The notes below the pieces were generated by a model. The model was given only the letters and a program-made list of their open reading frames with translations, was not told the origin of the DNA and ran no database searches. A DNA stretch of 64,000 nt from Acidovorax sp. GW101-3H11 (GTDB lineage Bacteria; Pseudomonadota; Gammaproteobacteria; Burkholderiales; Burkholderiaceae_C). The translations under genes and the position numbers were made by a program. How positions within the stretch are numbered: position 1 is the stretch's first letter; every line of letters begins with the position of its first letter. The stretch covers positions 463,716 through 527,715 of the forward strand of contig NZ_LUKZ01000009.1 in assembly GCF_001633105.1 (NCBI RefSeq), written 5' to 3'. Positions 33,775 to 48,831 of the stretch are shown one piece after another.

Positions 33775-34119
33775 TCAGCCCAGTTGCTGGGCCAGGCCAA
33801 ACAGCTGGGCAGACCGTGCACCCGATCGGCAAAAGGCCAGCATGGGCTTTGGTGCAGCAGCCAGCACGTTGTGCAGGGCCTGCACCTGCTCCGGGGTGAT
33901 CGCACCGCTCACCACCGGCAGATACACATAGTGCAACCCGGCGGCGCGGGCGGCCTCTTCCAGCGCATGGCTGGTGGGCTGGGCGTCTCCACCCTCCCCG
34001 TCTGGCCGGTTGTTGATGAGCGTCTTGAACCCCTGGACAGACACCCAGGCGAAGTCCTCAGCCAGCAATTGCGGCGACACCGCAAAGTCAGGCGTCAAAG
34101 CAATGATCTGCATGCCCAT
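33775..34119 (-). CDS. TIGR01244/DUF442 sulfurtransferase-phosphatase family protein
   Basis: A 114-residue domain of the phosphatase/rhodanese-like fold (beta-lactamase hydrolase-like N-domain, DUF442). It has the active-site loop FCRSGARSAQL (Cx5R) near residues 96-106 and the lead-in FKTLINNRPDGE. Such domains occur alone or fused to persulfide dioxygenases in BigR operons and probably handle sulfane sulfur. AGGAG nine bases before the ATG at 34119 fixes the start. It directly follows the YeeE gene, with no gap to speak of. Confidence 0.88.
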   Translation of the reverse strand: MGMQIIALTPDFAVSPQLLAEDFAWVSVQGFKTLINNRPDGEGGDAQPTSHALEEAARAAGLHYVYLPVVSGAITPEQVQALHNVLAAAPKPMLAFCRSGARSAQLFGLAQQLG

Positions 34120-34120
34120 G

Positions 34121-34585
34121 TCAAAGTGCTCCTGCTTGCTGGTTGGGAGTGCGCCGCATGCGGCCTTCGGCCATTTCAAACAGCCACATGCCTGCCAGCA
34201 TGGCCAGCACAAACACGATGGCCTTGGGCTGCCCAGCCCCGGCCGACACAATGGCCGGCCCCGGGCAGAAGCCCGCCAGGCCCCAGCCGGCACCAAACAC
34301 CAGACTGCCGACCACCAAGCGGCGATCAATGTCGCGGGAGGTGGGAAGGTGCATGGCGCCCCCCAGAAAGCTGGTCGTGCGCTTCTTGGCCAAGGCAAAC
34401 GCGAACAGGCCGACGGCAATCGCACCGCCCATCACAAAAGCCAGTGAAGGGTCCCACAGGCCTGCCAGGTCGAGAAAGCCCAGCACTTTGCCGGGGTCGG
34501 TCATGCCCGACACGATGAGGCCCAGACCAAACACCAAGCCCACCAAAAATTCAGAAATTCGGCTTTTCACCAAGGTTTTTTTCAT
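34121..34585 (-). CDS. YeeE/YedE-family membrane protein (PmpB-like)
   Basis: A 154-residue membrane protein with four to five hydrophobic segments and the YeeE/YedE signature FGAGWGLAGFCPGPAIV. Proteins of this half-size come in pairs and form thiosulfate/sulfur-compound channels, as in the Pmp pair of BigR operons. The start at 34585 (MKKTLV) has GGAG seven bases upstream; an ATG at 34591 is too close to it. Its stop is two bases from the next gene's start. Confidence 0.88.
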   Translation of the reverse strand: MKKTLVKSRISEFLVGLVFGLGLIVSGMTDPGKVLGFLDLAGLWDPSLAFVMGGAIAVGLFAFALAKKRTTSFLGGAMHLPTSRDIDRRLVVGSLVFGAGWGLAGFCPGPAIVSAGAGQPKAIVFVLAMLAGMWLFEMAEGRMRRTPNQQAGAL

Positions 34586-34611
34586 GTCCATGCTCCATGG
34601 GTTGTGTGGCA

Positions 34612-35043
34612 TCAGCCCAGCACATGCCGGACAAGAAACACTGTGAGGAAGCCCGCGCCCATGAAGGCCAGGGTGGCAACAAGGGACCGGGGTGACAGGC
34701 GCGACAGCCCGCACACACCATGGCCGCTGGTGCAACCTGATCCATAGCGTGTGCCCACGCCCACCAGCAGCCCGGCGGCGACCACCGCACCCCAGCCGGC
34801 ATCAATGCGCGGCGCCGTTGCGCCAGCAAACAACCAGTACAGCCCAGGGGCCACCAGCATGCCCAGCACAAAGGCCAGGCGCCAGCCTGTATCCCCTGCC
34901 TTGGGCCGCAACAAACCGCCCACAATGCCGCTGATGCCCAGAATGCGGCCATGCAGTAGCACAAACAGCGCCGATGCCAGGCCCAGAAGAACGCCCCCGG
35001 CCAGGGCACTCCAGGGGGTGAAATGGGTCCAGTCGATCAGCAT
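34612..35043 (-). CDS. YeeE/YedE-family membrane protein (PmpA-like)
   Basis: First member of the YeeE pair: 143 residues, four hydrophobic segments, signature [20 protein letters not shown] with two cysteines that in YeeE proteins guide thiosulfate or persulfidic sulfur. It overlaps the bigR-like gene by seven bases, with GGAGGA just before its ATG inside that gene. It is followed 26 bases later by the second YeeE gene. Confidence 0.9.
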   Translation of the reverse strand: MLIDWTHFTPWSALAGGVLLGLASALFVLLHGRILGISGIVGGLLRPKAGDTGWRLAFVLGMLVAPGLYWLFAGATAPRIDAGWGAVVAAGLLVGVGTRYGSGCTSGHGVCGLSRLSPRSLVATLAFMGAGFLTVFLVRHVLG

Positions 35044-35384
35044 TTCTGATCCTCCTCGGCGGGGCCTTGTGCAGGCCCGCAAAACTGTTCAAACAACACA
35101 TTCATGACCGCCAGCGCCTGCGGGCTGGCGATCTGGTAGTAAATGTTCTTGCCTTCGCGGCGGGTGTTCACCAGGCCTTCTTCGCGCAGCACCCCCAGTT
35201 GCTGGGACAGGGTGGGCTGGGAGATGCCGACCAACTCCTCCAGCTCGCCCACCCTCTTCTCGCCCTGGCTGAGCTGGCACAGCAGCAGCAGCCGGTCGGG
35301 ATTGGAGAGCACCTTCATGAGGCGACAGGCGCTGTCGGCCGAGCTGCGCAAGGTTTCCAGTTCGATGGGTATCTCGGTGAGCAT
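35037..35384 (-). CDS. bigR: BigR/SqrR-type persulfide-sensing ArsR repressor
   Basis: A 115-residue winged-helix regulator. Cys36 ([11 protein letters not shown]) and Cys102 (FEQFCGP) match the redox pair that forms a di- or polysulfide in BigR/SqrR when cells meet sulfide; extra cysteines are at 20 and 115. The recognition region is [20 protein letters not shown]. It heads an operon of YeeE-YeeE-DUF442-SulP genes and is divergent from the persulfide dioxygenase gene. A TATTGACT-N11-AGTCAATA operator lies in the shared promoter region. Confidence 0.92.
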   Translation of the reverse strand: MLTEIPIELETLRSSADSACRLMKVLSNPDRLLLLCQLSQGEKRVGELEELVGISQPTLSQQLGVLREEGLVNTRREGKNIYYQIASPQALAVMNVLFEQFCGPAQGPAEEDQKC

Positions 35385-35421
35385 GGATGTGCACTCCTCT
35401 TCAATTTCGTTGTTGATATTC

Positions 35422-35448
35422 TATTGACTAACAATTTATAAGTCAATA
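35422..35448. promoter_or_regulatory. Candidate BigR operator between divergent operons
   Basis: Perfect 8-bp arms TATTGACT (35422-35429) and AGTCAATA (35441-35448) separated by 11 AT-rich bases, centred between bigR (start 35384) and the dioxygenase gene (start 35488). Confidence 0.75.
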
Positions 35449-35487
35449 AACTATCTTCATCGAAATTGAAAACTGAGGAAAGAAGCG

Positions 35488-36348
35488 ATGAAACCCCAGA
35501 TACAGGCCTTCTTTGACGACGCCACCTGGACGGTGAGCTATGTCGTCTATGACCAGCCCGGCGGCCATTGCGCCCTGGTGGATTCGGTGCTGGACTACGA
35601 CCCCAAGTCCGGCCGCACCCGCACGCATTCCGCCGAACGCCTGATCGAGTTTGTACAGACCCACGGCCTCACCGTGCAGTGGATCCTGGAGACCCACGCG
35701 CATGCCGATCACCTGTCGGCCGCACACTATCTGCGCAACAAGCTGGGGGGGCGCATCGCCATTGGCGCCGCCATCACCCAGGTGCAGGATGTGTTCAAGG
35801 CCGTGTTCCATCTGGAGCCCGAGTTCCGCCCGGATGGCCGCCAGTTCGATCACCTGCTGCACGACAACGAAGTGTTCCGCATCGGCCAGCTGGAGGCCAA
35901 GGCCCTCGCCGTGCCCGGCCACACCCCAGCCTGCATGGCCTACCAGGTGGGCGATGCCGTGTTTGTGGGCGACACACTGTTCATGCCCGACGTGGGCACG
36001 GCACGCTGCGACTTCCCTGGTGGCGACGCGCACCACCTGTACCAGTCGGTGCGCAAGCTGCTGAGCTTGCCGTCCGAAACGCGGCTCTACATGTGCCACG
36101 ACTACCCGCCGGCCGGGCGCGCCACCGCCTGGCAGACCACGGTGGCCGACCAGCGCGCACACAACATCCACGTGCATGACGGCGTGAGCGAAGAGGCCTT
36201 TGTGGCTCTGCGCACCCGGCGCGATGCCACGCTGGAGATGCCCACGCTGATCCTGCCCTCGGTGCAGGTCAACATCCGCGCCGGCGCCATGCCGCCCACT
36301 GAAGACAACGGCGTGGCTTATCTCAAGATTCCGGTCAACGCGCTGTGA
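35488..36348 (+). CDS. Persulfide dioxygenase (ETHE1/Blh type MBL-fold)
   Basis: Non-heme iron enzyme that oxidises glutathione persulfide to sulfite and glutathione. The 286-residue protein has the metallo-beta-lactamase motif THAHADHL, the downstream ligand regions VPGHTPACMAYQ, FVGDTLFMPDVGTARCDFPG and MCHDYPPAG, all typical of ETHE1-like proteins from BigR operons. It heads the plus-strand half of the divergent sulfide regulon. AGGAAAG lies upstream of the ATG. Confidence 0.93.
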   Translation: MKPQIQAFFDDATWTVSYVVYDQPGGHCALVDSVLDYDPKSGRTRTHSAERLIEFVQTHGLTVQWILETHAHADHLSAAHYLRNKLGGRIAIGAAITQVQDVFKAVFHLEPEFRPDGRQFDHLLHDNEVFRIGQLEAKALAVPGHTPACMAYQVGDAVFVGDTLFMPDVGTARCDFPGGDAHHLYQSVRKLLSLPSETRLYMCHDYPPAGRATAWQTTVADQRAHNIHVHDGVSEEAFVALRTRRDATLEMPTLILPSVQVNIRAGAMPPTEDNGVAYLKIPVNAL

Positions 36349-36392
36349 CCCGGCCCATTCCCCAAAAAACACCACGCACCAAAGGAAACACC

Positions 36393-36584
36393 ATGAACAC
36401 AAACGTTGGAACCCTCGACCGTGTGCTGCGCATCGCCGCAGGCCTTGTGCTGATTGCCCTTGCCGCCACCGGCACTGTTGGATGGTGGGGCTGGCTGGGC
36501 GCTTTGCCCCTGGCCACCGGCCTGTTCCGTTTTTGCCCCGCCTACACGCTGCTGGGCATCAACACCTGCCCCATGAAGAAGTAA
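36393..36584 (+). CDS. DUF2892 small membrane protein
   Basis: A 63-residue protein of the DUF2892/YgaP-C-terminal type. It has the N-terminal N-V-G-T-x-D-R-x-L-R-I motif, two membrane segments and the CPAYTLLGINTC signature. AAAGGA seven bases upstream supports this ATG over one at 36345. These proteins commonly accompany persulfide dioxygenases and rhodaneses; they are thought to pass reduced sulfur compounds, though the mechanism is not known. It sits between the dioxygenase and the AhpD-like gene. Confidence 0.9.
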   Translation: MNTNVGTLDRVLRIAAGLVLIALAATGTVGWWGWLGALPLATGLFRFCPAYTLLGINTCPMKK

Positions 36585-36644
36585 GCCAACCCCGCGCGCG
36601 GCACAGCCGCACGCAAGCACCCAAAGCACCACAAGGAACAAGGA

Positions 36645-36998
36645 ATGAGCACTTTTGACCACGCTGGCCTCATCCAGGGCATCAACGAGAGTCTGGCGAC
36701 CTTCCGCAAGGCCCAGCCCGACACCATGCGGGGCTTCGCACAGCTGGCGCAGGCCTCCATGGCCGAAGGTGCGCTGAGCAGCAAACACAAAGAGTTGATC
36801 GCCCTGGCCATCGGCGTCACCCAGCGCTGCTCGGGCTGCATTGGTTTTCATGTCAAGGCACTGCAAAAACTGGGCACCACCCGCACCGAGCTGGAGGAAA
36901 TGCTGGCTGTGTGTGTCTACATGGGCGGAGGCCCCGCGCTGATGTACACCGCCGAAGCATTGAAGGCCTGGGACACCCTGGCGGCAGGCAACACCTGA
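36645..36998 (+). CDS. AhpD-like carboxymuconolactone decarboxylase family protein
   Basis: A 117-residue all-helical protein of the CMD/AhpD superfamily. It carries the redox motif QRCSGCIGFH (CxxC followed by His four residues on), which makes AhpD-like proteins disulfide reductases or peroxidases. Third gene of the plus-strand half of the sulfide regulon, 60 bases after the DUF2892 gene with AAGGAA near its ATG. A role in thiol/persulfide redox balance fits the context. Confidence 0.9.
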   Translation: MSTFDHAGLIQGINESLATFRKAQPDTMRGFAQLAQASMAEGALSSKHKELIALAIGVTQRCSGCIGFHVKALQKLGTTRTELEEMLAVCVYMGGGPALMYTAEALKAWDTLAAGNT

Positions 36999-37271
36999 TC
37001 CCTCGCCAGCGAGGGGCTGCGCCCTTGCCTTCTCTGACCATGGAGACGCACCGCCCGCTGCCAGCGGGCAAATAAATCTGGCACAACCCAGCGTCTTCCA
37101 GTACCGTGCAGCCACAGGCTCATGGCCGATCTTTGCGCAGGCCCGCCCTGTGCCACGGCGTAGTACGCGTGCGACACACCGCCCACACCGAAACAGCGAC
37201 CGGTTGTTATAAATCGGTTTACATTTTGTGCGTCTATCCATGAGACTGTTGCAAAAAAAGGGGGGATCGCC

Positions 37272-37805
37272 ATGCATTCAGGTCTTTTGAAGACACGCCG
37301 GAGTGCTGTTGTCTGGCTGATGGGCATTGCCGTCGGTGCATGCGCGCTGTATGGCACCACCGCGCAGGCGCTGGACAAGGCCACTGGCCCGGTGGTGCTG
37401 ACCATCGAAGGCGCCATCACCCACACCAACCAGGGCCAGCAGGCGCAGTTCGACATGAAGATGCTGGAGAAGCTGCCCCAGCACAGCTTCTCCACCCAGA
37501 CCCCCTGGTACCCCAATGCCGTCACCTTCACCGGCCCCTTGCTGCGCGACGTGCTCGCCGCTGTGGGCGCCAAGGGCAGCAAGATCACGGCCGTGGCCCT
37601 GAACGACTACAAGACCGAGATCCCGCTGGACGACGCCACCCGCCACGACGTGATCGTGGCCCGGCTCATGAACAACCGGCCCATGCCCGTGCGTGAAAAA
37701 GGCCCGCTGTTCATCGTCTACCCCTTCGACACCAAGGCCGAGTTGCGCAGCGAGCTGTACTACAACCGTGCGGCCTGGCAGCTCAACGCCTTGCGCATCA
37801 GGTAG
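37272..37805 (+). CDS. Exported molybdopterin-fold protein, putative sensor partner
   Basis: A 177-residue protein with a signal peptide (cleavage near TAQA, residue 35) and a mature domain of the sulfite-oxidase/molybdopterin-binding fold as found in COG3915-type proteins. It has no Cys in the position that would ligate molybdenum, so catalysis is doubtful. The stretch FIVYPFDTKAELRSELYYNR ends the domain as in that family. It lies 36 bases before a hybrid kinase gene; such proteins often precede signalling genes, which suggests a periplasmic ligand-sensing role. Confidence 0.75.
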   Translation: MHSGLLKTRRSAVVWLMGIAVGACALYGTTAQALDKATGPVVLTIEGAITHTNQGQQAQFDMKMLEKLPQHSFSTQTPWYPNAVTFTGPLLRDVLAAVGAKGSKITAVALNDYKTEIPLDDATRHDVIVARLMNNRPMPVREKGPLFIVYPFDTKAELRSELYYNRAAWQLNALRIR

Positions 37806-37841
37806 CCTGCAGCCCGGCCAGGCCCCGCACCCCCCCCACGC

Positions 37842-40887
<3,046 letters not shown>

Positions 40888-40895
<8 letters not shown>

Positions 40896-42057
40896 CCCGA
40901 TAGAGCTGAGCGGCAAATGCACGGTGCTGGTGGTGGATGACACCCCCGACAACCTCTCGCTGATGAGCGACCTGCTGCGCACGGATTACAAGGTCAAGCT
41001 GGCGCCCAGCGGTGAACGCGCGCTGCAGATCGTGGCGGGCGAGAGCAAGCCCGACCTGATCCTGCTGGACATCATGATGCCGGACATGGACGGCTACGAG
41101 GTGCTGCGCCGCCTGCAGTTCAACCCCGACACCGAAGACATCCCGGTGATCTTCCTCACCGCCATGAGCGCGGCGGACGATGAAAGTATCGGCCTGGAGC
41201 TGGGCGCGGTGGACTACATCACCAAACCCGTCAACCCCGCCATCGTGATGGCCCGGGTGCGCAACCACCTGCAGCTCAAACGCGCCCGCGACTTCCTGGC
41301 CCACCACAACCACGTGCTCGAAGAAGAAGTGGCCAGCCGCACCCGCGCGCTGGCCGAGTTGCAGGACGCCACCATCCGCGCCATGGCCTCGCTGGCCGAA
41401 ACGCGCGACAACGAAACCGGCAACCACATCCGGCGCACCCAGCACTATGTGGAGGCGCTGGCCCGCCACCTGCAAAACCACCCGCGCTTCAAGGAAGAGC
41501 TGACCGACACCAACATCGAGACCATCTTCAAGTCCGCCCCGCTGCACGACATCGGCAAGGTGGGCATCCCGGACCGCATCCTGCTCAAGCCCGGCAAGCT
41601 CACGCCCGAAGAGTTCGAGATCATGAAGACCCACACCACGCTGGGCCGCGACGCCATCGTGGCCGCAGAGAGCGATACCACGCAGGACAACCCCTTCTTC
41701 CGCTACGCCAAGGAGATCACCTACAGCCACCAGGAAAAGTGGGACGGCTCGGGCTACCCCGAAGGCCTGATGGGCAACAACATCCCGCTGTCGGCGCGCC
41801 TCATGGCCGTGGCCGACGTGTACGACGCGCTGATCTCCGAGCGTGTGTACAAGGCCGCGTTCCCCCACGAACAGGCGGTGGAGATCATCCGCGACGGCCG
41901 GGGCAGCCATTTCGACCCCGACATGGTGGACGCCTTCCTCGCGCTGTCTGAAGAGTTCCGCCGCATTGCCCAGCGGTTTGCCGATGGCGAACCGGCCCTG
42001 CTGGCGCAGATCGACCGCCTGGCCGCCGACGTGCCCGCCGAGCGCATCGAACTCTGA
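40888..42057 (+). CDS. Response regulator with HD-GYP phosphodiesterase
   Basis: A 389-residue regulator. The receiver (residues 12-130) has Asp61 ([12 protein letters not shown]). After a coiled coil, an HD-GYP domain (about 165-370) has His220-Asp221 in [11 protein letters not shown] and [11 protein letters not shown], so c-di-GMP hydrolysis is likely; the usual first His of HHE is kept as H-Q-E. AAGGAGG precedes the ATG inside the kinase gene, so the two are translationally coupled. This is the probable output of the hybrid kinase. Confidence 0.95.
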
Positions 42058-42078
42058 GCCAGCACCACAACGCACCCC

Positions 42079-42996
<918 letters not shown>

Positions 42997-43094
42997 CGGG
43001 CGCATAGCGGCGCCACGCACAAGCACCCTCCTCCCACGGCCGTCCGTCCACCGGTGGCGCCCGTAAGCGCCATCCCGACGCGGCGCGCCGTGCC

Positions 43095-44171
43095 TCAGGC
43101 GTGGTGGTGGGCGTGCTCGGCCTCGGTGGTGGTCGTGCGGTGGCCGTTCAGCCCCAGCTTGGCCAGCAGCTGCACATCGGCATCCACATCGGGGTTGCCC
43201 GTCACCAGCAGCTTGTCGCCGTAGAAGATCGAATTGGCCCCGGCCATGAAGCACAGCGCCTGCACCGCCTCGCCCATTTGCTGACGCCCGGCCGACAGGC
43301 GCACGCGCGCCTTGGGCATGGTGATGCGGGCCACCGCAATCACGCGCACAAAGTCAAACGGGTCGATGGGGTCGCTGTCGGCCAGCGGCGTGCCGGGCAC
43401 GCGCACCAGGCTGTTGATGGGCACCGACTCGGGGTATGGCTGCAGGTTGGCCAGTTGCGCAATCAGGCCCGCGCGGTGCACCGGCGCCTCGCCCATGCCC
43501 ACAATGCCGCCGCAGCACACGCTGATGCCCGCGCTGCGCACGTTCTGCAGCGTGTCCAGCCGGTCCTGGTAGGCGCGGGTGCTGACCACGTCGGTGTAGT
43601 ACTCGGGGGCGGTGTCCAGATTGTGGTTGTAGTAGTCCAGGCCCGCGTCTTTCAGCGCCTGCGCCTGGTGCGATTCGAGCATGCCGAGCGTGGCGCAGGT
43701 CTGCAGGCCCAGGCCCTTCACGGCGCCGATCAGGGCGCTGACTTTCTCAATGTCGCGGTCCTTGGGCGCACGCCAGGCAGCACCCATGCAGAAGCGGGTG
43801 GCGCCCGCGTCCTTGGCGGCCTGGGCGGCGCGCACCACCTCATCCACTTCCATCAGCTTTTCGGCCTTCACGCCCGTGTCGAACTCGGCCGCCTGCGGGC
43901 AGTAGCCGCAGTTTTCGGGGCAGCCGCCGGTTTTCACCGACAGCAGCGTGGCCAGCTCGATGTCGCCTGCAGGCCAGTGCTGGCGGTGCACGGTTTGCGC
44001 CTCGAACAGCAGGTCCATCAAAGGTTTGTCGAGCAGCGCCTGGATGGCCTCCACCGACCAAGGGCCCTGTGCGGCGGGTGCTGGGGTGCGGCGGTGCAAT
44101 TGAACCGGTTGCACAGACGAAGGTGCGGGCTGCACGGTGGAGGCAGCGGTAGGAGCCAGGGTGGCGGACAT
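43095..44171 (-). CDS. bioB: Biotin synthase
   Basis: Radical-SAM enzyme that inserts sulfur into dethiobiotin. The 358-residue protein has the [4Fe-4S] motif at Cys84, Cys88 and Cys91 ([12 protein letters not shown]), [13 protein letters not shown], the [12 protein letters not shown] motif and the second-cluster region with the conserved [20 protein letters not shown]. The N-terminal ~35 residues are an unconserved Pro/Ser-rich extension. The C-terminus ends in a short His cluster (EAEHAHHHA), unusual for BioB. It feeds the biotin-dependent PccA encoded nearby, an inference from pathway logic. Confidence 0.98.
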   Translation of the reverse strand: MSATLAPTAASTVQPAPSSVQPVQLHRRTPAPAAQGPWSVEAIQALLDKPLMDLLFEAQTVHRQHWPAGDIELATLLSVKTGGCPENCGYCPQAAEFDTGVKAEKLMEVDEVVRAAQAAKDAGATRFCMGAAWRAPKDRDIEKVSALIGAVKGLGLQTCATLGMLESHQAQALKDAGLDYYNHNLDTAPEYYTDVVSTRAYQDRLDTLQNVRSAGISVCCGGIVGMGEAPVHRAGLIAQLANLQPYPESVPINSLVRVPGTPLADSDPIDPFDFVRVIAVARITMPKARVRLSAGRQQMGEAVQALCFMAGANSIFYGDKLLVTGNPDVDADVQLLAKLGLNGHRTTTTEAEHAHHHA

Positions 44172-44603
44172 CGGGTGGGTTCCTTCAATCTAGGCGTTGG
44201 CCCTGCGGCGGCGGGTTGCCAGCCTTGGGCCAGGGTTGCTTACTCGGTCATCGATCCTTCGGCGCGCACCACCCGGTTCATCGGGTTGGGGCTGGGTGCG
44301 CAGCGGCTGGGGCGGATTCTGGAGGAGAAAACGGTACAAACGCGCACTGCAGGGTCACAAAAAGTGCCAACAAAAGGGCGCACACAACAGCAGGCAATTG
44401 CCAGTTTTTTTGAGCGCAGAAGCCAGCGTTTTCGGAGCATTTGCTAGCCATTCGGCATGAGCGCAAAACAGGCCTTACCGCCGTGGCGGGAACATAGGCC
44501 TATCTGCAGCCATCTGCCGCGCAACAGCCGCCGCCCCCGCAGGGAGATGAGCGACGTTGCAGCAGGCTTGGGCCCCGTTGGCGGCCCGCAGCCCCGCAAA
44601 ACC
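44172..44603. other. Gap between bioB and the VOC gene
   Basis: These 432 bases contain the presumed bioB promoter and several short frames. One minus-strand frame (44278-44466) encodes a hydrophobic segment but has no ribosome site. No repeat copy or terminator is convincing. Confidence 0.45.
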
Positions 44604-45074
44604 TCAGCCCAGCGCCGCAACCACGTCCGCAGGCGCCTGCACCAGCTCGATCAGCACCCCCTCGCCCGCAATCGGAAACTCGTCGTTGCTTTTGGGGTGC
44701 AAAAAGGTGATGTCATACCCCGCCGCACCCTTGCGGATGCCACCGGGCGCAAAACGCACACCCTTTGCCGTCAGCCACTCCACCGCCTTGGGCAGGTCGT
44801 CGATCCACAGGCCGATGTGGTTGAGCGGTGTGGTGTGCACGGCGGGCTTTTTGTCGATATCGAGCGGCTGCATGATGTCCACCTCGACCTTGAACGCGCC
44901 CTGGCCCATGGCCAGGATGTCTTCATCCACGTTCTCGCGCTCGCTCTGGAAGGTGCCGGTCTGCGTGAGGCCCAGCATGTCCACCCACAGGGTCTTCATG
45001 CGCTCTTTGTCGGTGCCGCCAATGGCGACCTGCTGGATGCCCAGCACTTTGAACGGGCGTTGGGGGTGGGTCAT
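44604..45074 (-). CDS. VOC family protein, candidate methylmalonyl-CoA epimerase
   Basis: A 156-residue glyoxalase-fold protein with two beta-alpha-beta-beta-beta units ([41 protein letters not shown]). It is the last gene on the propionyl-CoA block, where a methylmalonyl-CoA epimerase is expected. However, the usual first metal His is replaced (IQQVAI), while the second-half His (NHIGLW) and Glu (IELVQ) remain. It may be a divergent epimerase or another VOC enzyme. A dispersed repeat copy lies between it and pccA. Confidence 0.8.
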   Translation of the reverse strand: MTHPQRPFKVLGIQQVAIGGTDKERMKTLWVDMLGLTQTGTFQSERENVDEDILAMGQGAFKVEVDIMQPLDIDKKPAVHTTPLNHIGLWIDDLPKAVEWLTAKGVRFAPGGIRKGAAGYDITFLHPKSNDEFPIAGEGVLIELVQAPADVVAALG

Positions 45075-45076
45075 GA

Positions 45077-45134
45077 TTACTCCTGATTTGATAGCTATCA
45101 GCGCTTACTGGATGCGCGGTAACGGCCAAAAAAA
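45077..45134 (+). repeat. Dispersed ~60-bp repeat, copy 7
   Basis: TTACTCCTGATTTGATAGCT, ATCAGCGCTTACTGGATGCG, GTAACGGCCAAAAAAA. It lies between the VOC gene and pccA. Confidence 0.75.
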
Positions 45135-45193
45135 TTCAAAAAAAGGGGCACAAGGCCCCTGGGGATGGATGGGTTGCGGGACCGCAGGGCGCG

Positions 45194-47242
45194 TCACTGG
45201 AATTCCAGAATGATCTGGTCCACCGCCAGCGACTCGCCCTTGCCCGCCGTGATCTTGCCCACCACGCCGTCTTGCGCGGCAAAGAGGATGTTCTCCATCT
45301 TCATGGCCTCGATTACCGCCAGCTTTTCACCCGCCTGCACCTTCTGGCCGGGTTGCACCGCCACATCGACCAGCAGGCCGGGCATGGGCGACAGCAAAAA
45401 CTTGGACAGATCTGGCGGCGCCTTGAAGGGCATCAGCTTGTGCAGCTTGGCGCCCAGCGGCGACAGCACCAGCGTGTCGATCTGCGTGCCGTTGTGCGCA
45501 ATGCGCAGCGCCAGCGGGTTCTTGCCCACGCCGCGCTCCACCTGTGCCGTGAAGCCCTGGCCGTTGCACGCGCCCTGCACGCGGATCTGGCCCAGCGTGG
45601 CGTTGCTACTGATCTGATAGCTGCTGTCGCCCACCTGGATGGCGCTGGAGCCCGATTTATCTTCAAAGTCAGACACCGTCACCGCGTGGTGCTGGTTCTG
45701 CCCTTCGGCGCCCAACGTGACCACCACAAACTCCTCGCCCACCTTCACCTCGTGCCCCGCCAACTGGCCGCTGATGCCCGAGGCGCGTGCGCGGTAGCGG
45801 CGGTGCATGAAGGCGGCCAGCGCCACTAGGAACATCGGGTCGCTGTGTGGCACGTCTTCGGCGTGGAAGCCCTTGCCGTAGTTCTCGGCGATGAAGCCGG
45901 TGTTGAAGTCACCCGTCACAAACTTGGGGTGCGCCAGCAGCGCGGCCTGGAACGGGATGTTGCTGCTGATGCCGCGAATCACAAACCCGTTGAGCGCTGC
46001 GCGCATCTTGGCGATCGCGTCATTGCGGTCCGTGCCGTGCACGATGAGCTTGGCGATCATCGAGTCGTAGTACATGGGGATCTCGCCGCCCTCGTACACG
46101 CCCGTGTCCACCCGCACGCCCAATTTTTTGGTCGTATCGGACTGGAACATGGTTTCCTCCGGCGGCTGAAAGCGCACCAGGCGACCCGTGGACGGCAGGA
46201 AGTTGCGGAACGGGTCTTCGGCGTTGATGCGGCACTCGATGGCCCAGCCGTCACGCTTCACATCGGCTTGCGTCAAGGGCAGCTTCTCGCCCGCTGCCAC
46301 GCGGATCATCAGCTCCACCAGGTCCAGGCCGGTGATGCATTCCGTCACCGGGTGCTCCACCTGCAGGCGGGTGTTCATCTCCAGGAAGTAGAAGTCCTGG
46401 TCCTTGCCGACCACAAACTCCACCGTGCCCGCGCTCTGGTACTTCACGGCCTTGGCCAGTTGCACCGCCTGCTCGCCCATGGCCTTGCGGGTGGCGTCGC
46501 TGATGAAGGGCGATGGCGCCTCTTCGATCACCTTCTGGTGGCGGCGCTGGATGGAGCACTCGCGCTCGTTCAGATAGATCACGTTGCCGTGCGAATCGCC
46601 CAGCACCTGGATCTCGATGTGGCGCGGCTCCTGCACGAACTTCTCGATGAAGATGCGGTCGTCGCCAAAGCTGTTGCGGGCCTCGTTCTGGCAGCTGGCA
46701 AAGCCTTCAAACGCTTCCTTGTCGTTGAACGCCACGCGCAGGCCCTTGCCGCCGCCCCCGGCCGAGGCCTTGATCATCACGGGGTAGCCAATGCCCTTGG
46801 CAATCTCCACCGCCTGCTCGGGGCCCGCGATGGCGTCGTTGTAGCCAGGAATCGTGTTGACCTTGGCCTCGTTGGCCAGCTTCTTGGACGCGATCTTGTC
46901 GCCCATGGCCGCAATCGAGTGCGCCTTGGGGCCGATGAAGGCAATGCCCTCGTCTTCGCAGCGCTTGGCAAAGGCTTCGTTTTCCGAAAGGAAGCCGTAG
47001 CCGGGGTGCACCGCTTGCGCGCCGGTCTGCTTGCAGGCGGCAATGATTTTGTCGGCCAGCAGGTAGGACTCACGCGACGGCGCGGCGCCAATGTGCACGG
47101 CCTCGTCGGCCAGCTTGACGTGGCGGGCTTCCTTGTCGGCGTCGGAGTAGACGGCGACGGTGGCGATGCCCATCTTGCGGGCAGTAGCGATGACGCGGCA
47201 GGCGATTTCGCCACGGTTGGCGATCAGGATTTTGGTGAACAT
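45194..47242 (-). CDS. pccA: Propionyl/acetyl-CoA carboxylase alpha subunit (biotin-containing)
   Basis: ATP-dependent biotin carboxylase fused to a biotin carrier, 682 residues. The biotin-carboxylase part (1-450) has KILIANRGEIACRV, the glycine-rich loop ASAGGGGKGLRV, ECSIQRRHQKVIEEAPSP and FLEMNTRLQVEHPVTE. A BT linker follows, then the biotinyl domain with Lys648 in VIEAMKMEN. AGGAGATC upstream supports the start. With PccB it makes methylmalonyl-CoA from propionyl-CoA; biotin would come from the nearby bioB. Confidence 0.97.
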   Translation of the reverse strand: MFTKILIANRGEIACRVIATARKMGIATVAVYSDADKEARHVKLADEAVHIGAAPSRESYLLADKIIAACKQTGAQAVHPGYGFLSENEAFAKRCEDEGIAFIGPKAHSIAAMGDKIASKKLANEAKVNTIPGYNDAIAGPEQAVEIAKGIGYPVMIKASAGGGGKGLRVAFNDKEAFEGFASCQNEARNSFGDDRIFIEKFVQEPRHIEIQVLGDSHGNVIYLNERECSIQRRHQKVIEEAPSPFISDATRKAMGEQAVQLAKAVKYQSAGTVEFVVGKDQDFYFLEMNTRLQVEHPVTECITGLDLVELMIRVAAGEKLPLTQADVKRDGWAIECRINAEDPFRNFLPSTGRLVRFQPPEETMFQSDTTKKLGVRVDTGVYEGGEIPMYYDSMIAKLIVHGTDRNDAIAKMRAALNGFVIRGISSNIPFQAALLAHPKFVTGDFNTGFIAENYGKGFHAEDVPHSDPMFLVALAAFMHRRYRARASGISGQLAGHEVKVGEEFVVVTLGAEGQNQHHAVTVSDFEDKSGSSAIQVGDSSYQISSNATLGQIRVQGACNGQGFTAQVERGVGKNPLALRIAHNGTQIDTLVLSPLGAKLHKLMPFKAPPDLSKFLLSPMPGLLVDVAVQPGQKVQAGEKLAVIEAMKMENILFAAQDGVVGKITAGKGESLAVDQIILEFQ

Positions 47243-47269
47243 GTGTGATCTCCTGGGTTCTTGTTCTTC

Positions 47270-48802
<1,533 letters not shown>

Positions 48803-48831
48803 GGTCGTCCTTTGGTGAATGGGTTGGTGTC

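Noticed and set aside
37000-37020. Terminator after the AhpD-like gene (CCCTCGC/GCGAGGG)
   Set aside because: Short stem with a two-base loop and no T-run.
44278-44466. 62-codon minus-strand frame with one hydrophobic segment
   Set aside because: No ribosome site, and hydrophobic stretches arise easily by chance in this composition.
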